Shown here piece by piece: positions 44,061 to 51,332 of a stretch of DNA of 64,000 nucleotides. Location of the stretch: positions 1-64,000 of the forward strand of contig CAWDDG010000007.1 in the NCBI GenBank assembly GCA_963801065.1, read 5' to 3'. Every line of letters starts with the position of its first letter. Position 1 is the first letter of the stretch. The stretch is from CAWDDG01 sp963801065. Lineage in GTDB: Bacteria; Actinomycetota; Actinomycetes; Jiangellales; Jiangellaceae. The notes beneath the pieces were generated by a model. It saw only the letters and a list, made by a program, of their open reading frames with translations. It was not told the DNA's origin and did no database searches. A program made the position numbers and the translations under genes.

Positions 44061-44827
44061 TCACTGGCTGTCGTACTCGTCGTGGCGGCGCCACCAGAGG
44101 CCGGTCTCGTTGCGGCCGAGTGGCGCGCGGTCGAGCCACTGGTACATGCCCCAGAGGCCGTCGATCCCGCGTTCGTAGGCCGAGTAGGTGTGGTATACGA
44201 CGCCATCCTGCGAGCGTGAACGCGCTCATGCCGGGCCCTTCTCGCCTGTACGTCTCCCAGTCCGTTCCGACGCTCGACGCGAGCGCGGCGACCACGGGAT
44301 TCTCCTCGCCGGCCGGCAGCCGAAAGTCCGTCTTGCGGAAGTTGTACTCGACGGCTCCCGACTGCCACTGCTCGTTGGTGTGTGTCACCTGGAAGTCGTA
44401 GTTGAAGTCGCTGTCGGACGAAGACGCCCAGGGGAAGCTCCAGCCCATCCGCCGCTTGTACTCCTGCAGTTTCGCGCAGCGGAGCCCGCGACACCGCGCA
44501 CAGCGTGACGTCGTGATTGGCGAGGTGGACGACGGAGCCGTCGAAGCCGTCCGCGATCGCCGAGCAGGACGGACACCCCGCCGTGTACTCGGGCCCGAAC
44601 ATGAAGTGATAGACGAGCAGCTGCGAGCGTCCTCCGAACAGATCGGCGAGGGACGCGGTGCCCTCGTCGGTCTCGAAGCGGTACTCCTTGTCGATCCGAA
44701 CCCAGGGCAGCTCCTGCCGCCGCCGCGCCAGTTCGTCGCTGCGCCGCGTCAGCGCCTTCTCGGCCTCGAGCAGCTCCAACCGGGCCGCAAGCCACTGTTC
44801 TCGTGTACCGGTCTTGTGATCGGTCAT
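44061..44827 (-). pseudogene. DUF899 (thioredoxin-like) protein with two +1 frameshifts
   Basis: Segments in three frames form one DUF899 protein: REQWLAARLELLEAEKALTR, LLVYHFMFGPEYTAGCPSCS (CxxC), LQEYKRRMGWSFPWASSSDS, DWETYRREGPGMSAFTLA and finally GVVYHTYSAYERGIDGLWGM with LWWRRHDEYDSQ. Extra bases near 44203 and 44483 break the frame. Without them the protein would have about 255 residues, the normal length. DUF899 proteins have a thioredoxin fold and unknown role. It lies downstream of the DUF2182 gene. Confidence 0.85.
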
Positions 44828-44847
44828 TGTTTCTCTCCTTCTTGTCG

Positions 44848-45546
44848 CTACTCCATGGTGTGGCCCGCGCCACCGATGTGAGACGCCATCGGTGGCGTGA
44901 GTCCGGGAACCGACGAGGGCGCTATGACGATCAGGGCTCCAAGTCCGACGATCGCCAGCGCCAGCGGCACATCGATGGCGGCCTTCGCGGGCAGCAGCTT
45001 CTGGGCGAGGACGAGGACGGCGATCACGGACATCCAGACGACGCTCATGACGCCCAGCGCCACCAGCATCAGCATCAGTCCGATGCTCGAGCCGACGCAG
45101 TAGAGCCCGAACTCGAATCCAGAGCGGACGCTCTCGCGGCAGCGCCGGCGGAAGTGCTGCTTGAGCGGCGTGAACTCGTAGACACCCGCCGCGATCGCCA
45201 CCGCGCCGGCGGCGAAAGACCCGTGCGGCCGGTACAACGCATACACGGCGACGCCCACGAGTGTCCAGACGGCAAGGTACGACCCGACGAATAGCGGCAC
45301 GGCGCGCACCCGACCACTGGCGCGAGCGCGTCTCACGACCGCCGGAACCGCGCCCGGCAGCATCATCGCCGCCATCATCGACACCCACACGGCGACAAAG
45401 AACACGAACGAACCGAGCCGGGTCGCAACGCCCATGTCCATCCCGCTCATCTGCCGGACCGCGACCACCCAGGATGCGGCGGCGAGCCCCAGCGTCGCCG
45501 CCAGCGCGGCGTGCCGAAGTTGCGCCGTGTCCTTCGTGTTGCTCAT
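44848..45546 (-). CDS. DUF2182-family membrane protein
   Basis: This 232-residue protein has about six membrane helices and the DUF2182 hallmarks MSGMDMG, VWVSMMAAMMLPG (the M-A-A-M-M-L-P motif), YTPLK-type EFTPLKQHFRRRCRE and FGLYCVGSSIGLMLMLVALG with WMSVIAVLVLAQKLLP. Met-rich helices suggest metal handling, and the family is often called predicted metal-binding. The start overlaps the stop of the SDR gene (ATGA). The frameshifted DUF899 gene follows 20 bases downstream; this pair is commonly seen together in actinobacteria. Confidence 0.88.
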   Translation of the reverse strand: MSNTKDTAQLRHAALAATLGLAAASWVVAVRQMSGMDMGVATRLGSFVFFVAVWVSMMAAMMLPGAVPAVVRRARASGRVRAVPLFVGSYLAVWTLVGVAVYALYRPHGSFAAGAVAIAAGVYEFTPLKQHFRRRCRESVRSGFEFGLYCVGSSIGLMLMLVALGVMSVVWMSVIAVLVLAQKLLPAKAAIDVPLALAIVGLGALIVIAPSSVPGLTPPMASHIGGAGHTME

Positions 45547-46268
45547 GACGCGACCGACGCCGCATGGAGGAGCGCCGCATTCTGGCGTTCGAGCGCCTTG
45601 GCCGCGCCGCTGCGCCAGCTCTCGGCCATGGACTGTGACATGGGGTCGGGGAAGATGTCCTCCTCCCCGTTCTCCACGCCGTCGAAGATGACTCGCGCCA
45701 CGGACTCCGGAGTGGCCTTCGGGATGTCGAGGCCGCGGATCATGTCGGTGTCCACGGGGCCGGTCAGGACGGCATGAACGCTGACGCCCGGTCCGGCCAG
45801 AAGAGCGCGCAGCGATTGCGACAGGGAGAACGCGGCCGCCTTCGAGATCGAGTAGGCCGGCATGACCGGCAACGAGGCAAAAGCCGCCAGCGACAGAACG
45901 TTGACGATGGCCCCCCGAGAACGAGTCAGCAACGGTAGGAAGGCCTGGGTCACGCCATACGTGCCGAAGAGATTGACGGCGAGGCTCTGTTCGAGCGCGG
46001 CACGATCGCTGAGGTCATCGTAGAGCCCCAAACCGGCGTTATTGATCAGGACATCGAGAGACTCGACCCACCCGGCGGCTGCCTGAATCTGCGCAACATC
46101 GGTCACGTTCAGCGTCAGCGGCGTGACCCGCCCATCCGAGTGGGCCAGGGGCTGGCGCGTACCGGCATACACCCGCTTAGCGCCTCTCCTCAAGGCTTCC
46201 TCGACCAGTGCCTGCCCGATGCCACGATTGGCGCCGGTCACCAGAACTGTGCTGTTCGCGATTGTCAT
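45543..46268 (-). CDS. Short-chain dehydrogenase/reductase
   Basis: This 241-residue classical SDR carries VLVTGANRGIGQALVEEA (GxxxGIG), NNAGLG, the catalytic Ser in NVLSLAAF and PAYSISKAAAF (YxxxK), and a PVDTDM motif, so it should be an active NAD(P)-dependent oxidoreductase with unknown substrate. It is the first gene of the SDR-DUF2182-DUF899 group. GGAGGACGT precedes the ATG. A CGGAC-C-GTCCG dyad lies 18 bases upstream and may be an operator of a missing TetR-type regulator. Confidence 0.9.
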   Translation of the reverse strand: MTIANSTVLVTGANRGIGQALVEEALRRGAKRVYAGTRQPLAHSDGRVTPLTLNVTDVAQIQAAAGWVESLDVLINNAGLGLYDDLSDRAALEQSLAVNLFGTYGVTQAFLPLLTRSRGAIVNVLSLAAFASLPVMPAYSISKAAAFSLSQSLRALLAGPGVSVHAVLTGPVDTDMIRGLDIPKATPESVARVIFDGVENGEEDIFPDPMSQSMAESWRSGAAKALERQNAALLHAASVAS

Positions 46269-46286
46269 ACGTCCTCCTAATAAATA

Positions 46287-46297
46287 CGGACCGTCCG
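46287..46297. promoter_or_regulatory. CGGAC-C-GTCCG dyad upstream of SDR gene
   Basis: The 5-base arms form a short palindrome in the context AATACGGACCGTCCGCGG, similar to operators of TetR-family repressors. No tetR gene remains nearby. The role is inferred. Confidence 0.4.
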
Positions 46298-46528
46298 CGG
46301 ACCGCGGAAGCCCGGTAGTGCCGATCGCCGTGAACTCCGGTAATCGCCGAGAGGTGATCGAGTCACGGGCCGCGACCGCTGCTCACGAGGAAGGATCTGG
46401 GTCTCGCCGTTGCGGTAGGCGTCCTCCACCGTGTTGGTGACGTGCCGGCCCTCGACGGCTTCCGCACGCCCCGGGTCGGCACCAGCGCCCGCAACACGAT
46501 CCGGTCGTCGTCGCGGCTCCTGCTGCCC

Positions 46529-46861
46529 TCACGAACTCAGGTGCCGTCTGAGGGCGTCGAGGCTCGAGTCCCAGTCACGGGCCAACGCGGCGAGAAACTG
46601 CTGCGCGACCTGGATGGGGGCCGACTGGAGCCGGTAGCGGACGCGGCGCCGCTCGCCAAGCTCGGCGATGACCAGCCGGGCCTCGGTGAGCAAGCCGAGG
46701 TGTTTGGCGATCGCCTGCCGGGTGATCGGCATGTTGGCCGCCAGGTCCGTCGCCGTGGCCGGCCCGCGGGACGCGAGCGCGGCCAGGATGCTCCGCCGGC
46801 TGGGATCGGCCAGTGCGGCGAAGACCTCTTCGGCGACGGCCTCCGGGTCACGCGCGGGCAT
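46529..46861 (-). CDS. ArsR-family regulator
   Basis: This 110-residue winged-helix regulator shows EEVFAALADPSRRSILAALA, the recognition helix MPITRQAIAKHLGLLTEARL and the wing GERRRVRYRLQ. It lacks metal-binding Cys residues. Its ATG lies within the last codons of the SRPBCC gene (14-base overlap), so it is translated after that protein. Unlike the pair at 12-13 kb, here the SRPBCC gene comes first. It probably controls the operon through two palindromes upstream of the SRPBCC gene. Confidence 0.88.
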   Translation of the reverse strand: MPARDPEAVAEEVFAALADPSRRSILAALASRGPATATDLAANMPITRQAIAKHLGLLTEARLVIAELGERRRVRYRLQSAPIQVAQQFLAALARDWDSSLDALRRHLSS

Positions 46862-47282
46862 CGAGGTATTCGACGAGCTCACCCAGCTCGCTCTGCCACC
46901 CCTCGACGTTGCCGCCGTACGCGCCGGAGTAAAGGTCGTCGGGCAGTTGCGCGAAGCCGGATTCGACCACGGTGAGCCGGGTCCCTTCGGCCACCGGTTC
47001 AAGGGTGAACTCGACATAGGTACGGCGCGGATCGTCGGCCGGCAGGCCACTGATGCCCCAGGTGTAGCCGAACACGTGTGGCGGCTCGAGGCGCTCGATG
47101 CGCAGGTCGGCGCTGTGGCCGCCCTCAAAGGTCAGCTGGGCGAGGCCGCCGACGCGCAGGTCGACGGTCGCCTTGTTGCCGAACCACGTGCCCAATCCCT
47201 CAGCCGTCGTGATCGCTTCCCACACCTTCGCCGTCGGGTGGGCGACGCTGATGCTGCGCTCGATCCGATCGGGAAAGCCCAT
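46848..47282 (-). CDS. SRPBCC (AHSA1-type) protein
   Basis: This 144-residue protein has the AHSA1-like fold: RSISVAHPTAKVWEAITTAE, WFGNKATVDLRVGGLAQLTF and YVEFTLEPVAEGTRLTVVES, ending in a C-terminal helix VEGWQSELGELVEYL. The ATG is preceded by GGAGGTGCGTC. It forms a two-gene operon with the overlapping ArsR gene. The ligand is unknown. Confidence 0.88.
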   Translation of the reverse strand: MGFPDRIERSISVAHPTAKVWEAITTAEGLGTWFGNKATVDLRVGGLAQLTFEGGHSADLRIERLEPPHVFGYTWGISGLPADDPRRTYVEFTLEPVAEGTRLTVVESGFAQLPDDLYSGAYGGNVEGWQSELGELVEYLDARA

Positions 47283-47299
47283 GACGCACCTCCATCTAT

Positions 47300-47344
47300 G
47301 GCAACCATCTGGTTGCCTTGACTCTATGGCAACCAGATGGTTGC
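47300..47344. promoter_or_regulatory. Two palindromes, likely ArsR operators
   Basis: GGCAACCA-TC-TGGTTGCC (47300-47317) and GCAACCA-GA-TGGTTGC (47329-47344) are near-identical dyads with centres about 28 bases apart, both preceded by CTAT. They lie 18-62 bases upstream of the SRPBCC-ArsR operon and should be bound by its ArsR. Confidence 0.75.
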
Positions 47345-47398
47345 GTCAAGTCCCGTCAGCGGGCTCATGGAACCGTCCGCTTCTGGCCGCGAGTCGTC

Positions 47399-47526
47399 AA
47401 CGGATGAGCGTTGTCTTCGGGCGCCACCACGCAGAACTCGTTCCCCTCCGGATCAGCGAGCACAGTCCAGGACTTGGTGCCTGTCTGTCCGATGTCGACT
47501 CGGCTTGCGCCGAGCGCAGTCGATCG
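47399..47526 (-). pseudogene. C-terminal VOC-domain remnant cut at an element boundary
   Basis: The frame reads LGASRVDIGQTGTKSWTVLA and DPEGNEFCVVAPEDNAHPL with a stop, the final strand and DPEGNEFC motif of a VOC protein. It is truncated exactly where the sequence conserved between tRNA fragments C and D begins. The rest of the gene is not found. Confidence 0.8.
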
Positions 47527-47607
47527 CGGGTGTCAAAAGGGTCATTTGGGGGCCGGCACTGTGGGCAGAGTCGCTGGCAGAGGGCCATTGCGGCGGCTAC
47601 CGAGGTT

Positions 47608-47652
47608 CTCATAATCCCTGGGACGTGGGTTCGAGTCCCACCCGCCCCACCA
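47608..47652 (+). repeat. tRNA 3'-half fragment, copy D, with conserved left flank
   Basis: The 45-base core has one change (GGGACG instead of GGGTCG). The roughly 75 bases to the left (from GGTGTCAAAAGGG at 47531) match those of copy C, e.g. TGTGGGCAGAGTCGC, and the right flank (CCAGTCACATCCGG) also matches. The truncated VOC gene on its left shows that this flank replaced chromosomal sequence. Confidence 0.8.
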
Positions 47653-47722
47653 GTCACATCCGGGTAGGGACCCGCCTGGGGCTGGCTGGAGGGGGTCTCC
47701 AGTACGGCGGCGGAAACGCGGG

Positions 47723-48409
47723 TCAGGCGGGTGACACGACGACATGCTTGACGTTCGCCATGTACCGGCCGGCGGCCGCGGAGGATTCCTCCGGTGCGGA
47801 GCCGGCCTGCCGAGCGTCCATGTAGGCCGCGTACCAGTCCCACCAGTCGTGCGGGGGCGCGACCGCCTCGAACGCGCCGTGATGTTCGGCGGTCTCGTGC
47901 AGCAGATCGGCCAGAGCGGCGCCGTCCCTGGTCCCACCCCGGCCCGGGAGCCGCTCGGTGATCTCCTGCATAAGCCAGCTGTTGCCGTCAGGATCCGGGA
48001 ACGATGCGTAGCTGAGGTACGAGCGGCGCTGCGGGTCGCGGCCCGGCACCCGGCCCTTGCCGGGTTCGAGGTGGTAGGCCTCGCCGACGTCCACACCGCG
48101 GCTGATCAGGTCGTCGCGGGCGGCGTCGATGTCCTCGACGATCAGCAGCAAGCCCTGCAGTGGCTCCGTCATCGTCGTCCGGCCCTCCCCGAACTGGATC
48201 GAAGCCGTCGAGCCCGGTGGGGTGAACTGCACCGCACGCGTGTGCTCGTCCGGCTTGAAGTCGATGTCCAGGCGCCACCCCAGGCCCTGGTAAAAGGACT
48301 TGGCGCGGTCGACGTCGGCGACAGGCAACGTCGTGACCTCGAACCTCATCGGGATCGCGACGCCGGACTCCTCCGTCGCGACGTCGTGGCTCGACTGCGA
48401 ACTGCTCAT
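47723..48409 (-). CDS. VOC-family protein with extra C-terminal domain
   Basis: This 228-residue protein has an N-terminal VOC domain (MRFEVTTLPVADVDRAKSFY, RAVQFTPPGSTASIQFGEG, SFPDPDGNSWLMQEITERLP) and a C-terminal helical part of about 70 residues (ALADLLHETAEHHGAFEAVA, WWDWYAAYMDARQAG). This combination is common in actinomycetes as a bleomycin-resistance/glyoxalase-like protein with unknown substrate. GGAGGTCACC lies before the ATG. A VOC ghost of the same subfamily (LTPPGSACSIIFG) is at 50.8-51.1 kb. Confidence 0.88.
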   Translation of the reverse strand: MSSSQSSHDVATEESGVAIPMRFEVTTLPVADVDRAKSFYQGLGWRLDIDFKPDEHTRAVQFTPPGSTASIQFGEGRTTMTEPLQGLLLIVEDIDAARDDLISRGVDVGEAYHLEPGKGRVPGRDPQRRSYLSYASFPDPDGNSWLMQEITERLPGRGGTRDGAALADLLHETAEHHGAFEAVAPPHDWWDWYAAYMDARQAGSAPEESSAAAGRYMANVKHVVVSPA

Positions 48410-48710
48410 GGTGACCTCCGTGGGGTCGATTGAGGATTTGAGCTATTCGCCCGCCGTCGACGAACAGCGTCTCGGCCGTCTGATGCCTCGCGGGGACCTC
48501 GGTCGGGGGCTCGGTGTTCACATCGGCGTGCTCAGCTCGACCTCCGTAGCGTTGTTGTCGACCGCACGTTCACGAGGTGTGCGACCGCTCGCGCTCGTGC
48601 ATGCCCTGGTCACTCCCCGGAGCTGCGCCGCCACCGGTCCACGAGCGCGACTAATCGGCGATGCGGTGGTCGGCAGATGCATCTGGTCTGTCATGGACGC
48701 CACATGGCGT

Positions 48711-49178
48711 CTACGTGAGTTCCGTCGCGCTCGCTCCGTCGTTCCGGGCTTCGATGGCCTTGACGGTCTTTCCCAGCTCCCTTCCCAGGGCGCGCTTGCC
48801 GAGGGTCCCGAGCACGACCCCGAGCACCCGTCCCTTGATGTTCTTGCCCTCGCGTACGACGACGACGTCTATGTCGGTCGTCCTGTTGCGCTGCCGCGTG
48901 AAGGTGTAGGTGTGGCCCGAGCCGCCTCCCCATACGTTGGAGTCGGTGGTCGTCATGATGACGCGGTTGGGATCGGACCAGTCGTAGTGCAGGCGTTCCC
49001 AGATGCCGACCGAGCCCTCCGTGACGTCGGCCTGACCGGGGCCCTGGCTATGCACCTTGAGGTACTCGTCGGCGCTGTTGCCAAAGAGCTTCGAGCGGCC
49101 CGGCCCGAAGTCGGTGAGCCCGGCGACGAACTGCTCGGGCGTCGAGGTGGTCGTCTGGTTGAGGTGGATCGTGGACAT
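48711..49178 (-). CDS. SRPBCC-family protein
   Basis: This 155-residue protein reads MSTIHLNQTTTSTPEQFVAG, FGNSADEYLKVHSQGPGQAD, VWGGGSGHTYTFTRQRNRTT and a C-terminal helix LGVVLGTLGKRALGRELGKT. The beta-rich body resembles actinobacterial SRPBCC proteins. The ATG has GGAGCACGC before it. The HTH ghost upstream on the same strand may once have controlled it. Confidence 0.8.
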   Translation of the reverse strand: MSTIHLNQTTTSTPEQFVAGLTDFGPGRSKLFGNSADEYLKVHSQGPGQADVTEGSVGIWERLHYDWSDPNRVIMTTTDSNVWGGGSGHTYTFTRQRNRTTDIDVVVVREGKNIKGRVLGVVLGTLGKRALGRELGKTVKAIEARNDGASATELT

Positions 49179-49289
49179 GCGTGCTCCATGCTTGGGGATG
49201 ACGTGACGCATCGCGAGGTGTCCGAGCGGCCTGAGGTCCTCATCGACGCGGACCTCGACGAACTTGGCTGCGAACGGGACTGGCAGCGC

Positions 49290-49550
49290 CAGCTCGCTGT
49301 GCTCCTGGCTGGGCGATGTGGCCTCAGCGTCGGCGGTCAGCTCGTCGAGTTCATCGCGAGCGAGGATCTGGGAGTAGCCCTCACCGGCGCGGGGGTCGTG
49401 GCGGTGGATGTGCCCGGCGGCGACGCACACGTCGCCGAGTGAGCAGCCGCGCACGGGTGGCAGGCCCACATCCTCCGGGCGCGGCTGCACGCGGCGCGCA
49501 CGCAAGAACTCTCCGAGCGCAGTCGCGCTCATCGCCCAAGTCTGACTCAT
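49290..49550 (-). pseudogene. Remnant of an XRE/MmyB-type helix-turn-helix regulator
   Basis: It reads ALGEFLRARRVQPRPEDVGL and PP, the highly conserved start of MmyB-like regulators (LG.FLR.RR..L.PEDVGLP), then a decayed HTH and YSQILARDELDELTADAEAT in place of the usual LEQGR..PS..VLDALA. No intact HTH or ligand domain remains. Confidence 0.65.
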
Positions 49551-49600
49551 CTCAGAGGCCCTGTCACCGTGGCCCCTGACGTTGGGGGATAGGCGCGTAC

Positions 49601-50568
49601 ATGACCGCGTGGGGGGCGAACTGGCTCGAGCCGGGCCGGCTGCCGGTGCGCTTTCTGCTCGTCGGGCTGATGTTCGCCAGCCTGCTGATGTCCGTCGCGA
49701 TCGCCGACGTGTTCGACGGCCGCGCGTGGTTGTTCGTCACCGGCTACCTACTGCTTCAGGTCGCCCGCTCGGCGTTCCTCATCGTGGCCCTGCGCGGCCG
49801 GCCGCTCGGCGAGCACTTCGTCAACGTCCTCATCTGGGAGCTGCTCGTCGGCGTTCTCTGGGTCGCCGGCGCGATCGCCGACAGCGACGCGCCTGGTGCT
49901 CTGGGGTGTTGCCGTGATGACCGCCTACGGCGGCGCGTGGGCGCTGCACTGGCTGCCAGGCCGTGTTCAGCGCATCGATCTCGAGCTCACTGAGATCGCG
50001 GGCGGGCATCTGATCGAGCGCTTCCGGCTGTTCTTCATCATTTTGCTGGGCGAGACCGTGCTGACGATGGGCAACCCGTTCGCGGATGAGCCGTTCGAGC
50101 TCGAGCGCCTGCTCGCGCTGGTGATCGGCTTCACGCGCTCTGTGGTGCTACTTCCAGCGCAACGAGGGGCTCGGTGTCGAGGCGGCCGAGTCCGCCGAGG
50201 GCGCCGGCGCCGTGGGGAGGTGGGGCACGTGGACCTTGACGCTGATAATGCTCGCGCTGATCGCGATCGCCAGCGGCGATGAAATGGCCATCGCGAATCC
50301 TGGCGAGGATGCGACGCTCGGGTTCACGATCCTCACGTTCGGTGGGCCGGCGGTATTCCTGCTCGCGCGGGTCCTCTTTCTGGGCGGGGCGCTCGGGCAC
50401 GTCCCGCGGTCGCGGCCGTTGGGACTGGCGGCGCTCGCAATCCTCGCGGTCGGCACCGCGCCGCTCACGCTGATTGTCGGAGTTGCTGCGTCGAGCGCCG
50501 TGCTCGTCGCGGTGGCGATCGCCGACACGGTCCGCGAGCGCGATCAGGCGCCGAGCACGTCGCCGTAG
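49601..50568 (+). pseudogene. Low-temperature-requirement protein A (LtrA)-like membrane protein, broken
   Basis: Three frames in order give WLEPGRLPVRFLLVGLMFAS, VARSAFLIVALRGRPLGEHF, then RIDLELTEIAGGHLIERFRL with FFIILLGETVLTMG, then GTWTLTLIMLALIAIASGDE and a final helix. These are conserved parts of LtrA proteins (GxHLIERF.LF.II.LGE is diagnostic). Two frame breaks (about 49890 and 50140) and the lack of the first 60 residues show that the gene is inactive. Confidence 0.8.
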
Positions 50569-50755
50569 TGGGCGGCCGGCGGTGACCAGCACGTGATCGA
50601 TCGGCGGCGGCGGTCGTTGAGAAACCGGTCGAGGGCGGCCGGATGGCCGGCATCGAAGGACGACGTGCTGAGCGCGCCGCCCTCGCGCGCGGCGCGCTCG
50701 AGGCGCTCGGGGTGGCGGGCGGTGAGGACGACGGCGGCGCCGAATGTTGTCCCAA
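50550..50755 (-). pseudogene. N-terminal fragment of a short-chain dehydrogenase
   Basis: The minus strand reads FGAAVVLTARHPERLERAAR, GALSTSSFDAGHPAALDRFL and, in changed frame, an ITCW...HYGDVLGA tail, typical of the early part of an SDR after the GxxxGIG motif. About 65 codons remain. Confidence 0.65.
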
Positions 50756-50764
50756 TGAGGGGCA

Positions 50765-51135
50765 CTCGGGTGGCGGGAGGATGCCGACTACGCCGCCGGT
50801 GCGGACTTCCGGGTGGTGCAGCTGACACCTCCCGGCTCGGCATGCTCGATCATCTTCGGCACCGGGATCACCTCGGCCGCGCCGGGCTCAGCGCAGGGCG
50901 TGCACCTGGTGGTGACCGACGTCGAGGCGGCCCGGGGCGAGCTGGCGGACCGCGGCGCCGAGCTGAGCGAGGTGTTCCATGACGCGGGCGGGTGTTCCAC
51001 CACGCCGGGACCGAGGGACGGGTGGCTGGCCCGGCTCCGGACCATCAGAGCTACGGCTCGTTCGCCTCGTTCAGCGACCCGGACGGCAACGGCTGGCTGC
51101 TCCAGGAGATCACTACGCGCCTTCCGGGCCGGTGA
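50765..51135 (+). pseudogene. VOC-family protein, broken
   Basis: The pieces FRVVQLTPPGSACSIIFGTG, GVHLVVTDVEAARGELADRG, HQSYGSFASFSDPDGNGWLL and QEITTRLPGR are in two frames and form a VOC domain closely related to the intact protein at 47.7-48.4 kb. The first 40 residues are missing and at least one frameshift lies near 51000. Confidence 0.8.
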
Positions 51136-51206
51136 CCCGGGCCTAGGCTTGGTGATTTGCCGGCCCGGACGGGCCGACAGTTCGTTGCGGAGGGTGGGGT
51201 ACCTCG

Positions 51207-51332
51207 ATGCCAGTGACCTCTGATTCCGCGGCCGATCTGGCCGCCGCTCTGCGGCGTGCGGCGGCTGCGCAGTGCATGGAGCAAGAGCAGGCCGGGCGCC
51301 CCGGCCAGGCTAGGCCGGGAGCGGGCACATGA
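51207..51332 (+). CDS. Possible 41-residue ORF overlapping the oxidoreductase start
   Basis: The frame MPVTSDSAADLAAALRRAAA ends with ACATGA, so its stop overlaps the ATG of the flavin oxidoreductase (ATGA). It has GGAGGGTGGGG 8-16 bases upstream, a better site than the one before the oxidoreductase. It could be a coupling leader or a small helical protein. No homologue is recognised. Confidence 0.45.
   Translation: MPVTSDSAADLAAALRRAAAAQCMEQEQAGRPGQARPGAGT

Noticed and set aside
11315..47652. The four tRNA-like sequences as functional tRNA genes
   Set aside because: None has a 5' acceptor strand or D-arm at the right distance; only the 3' half is present.
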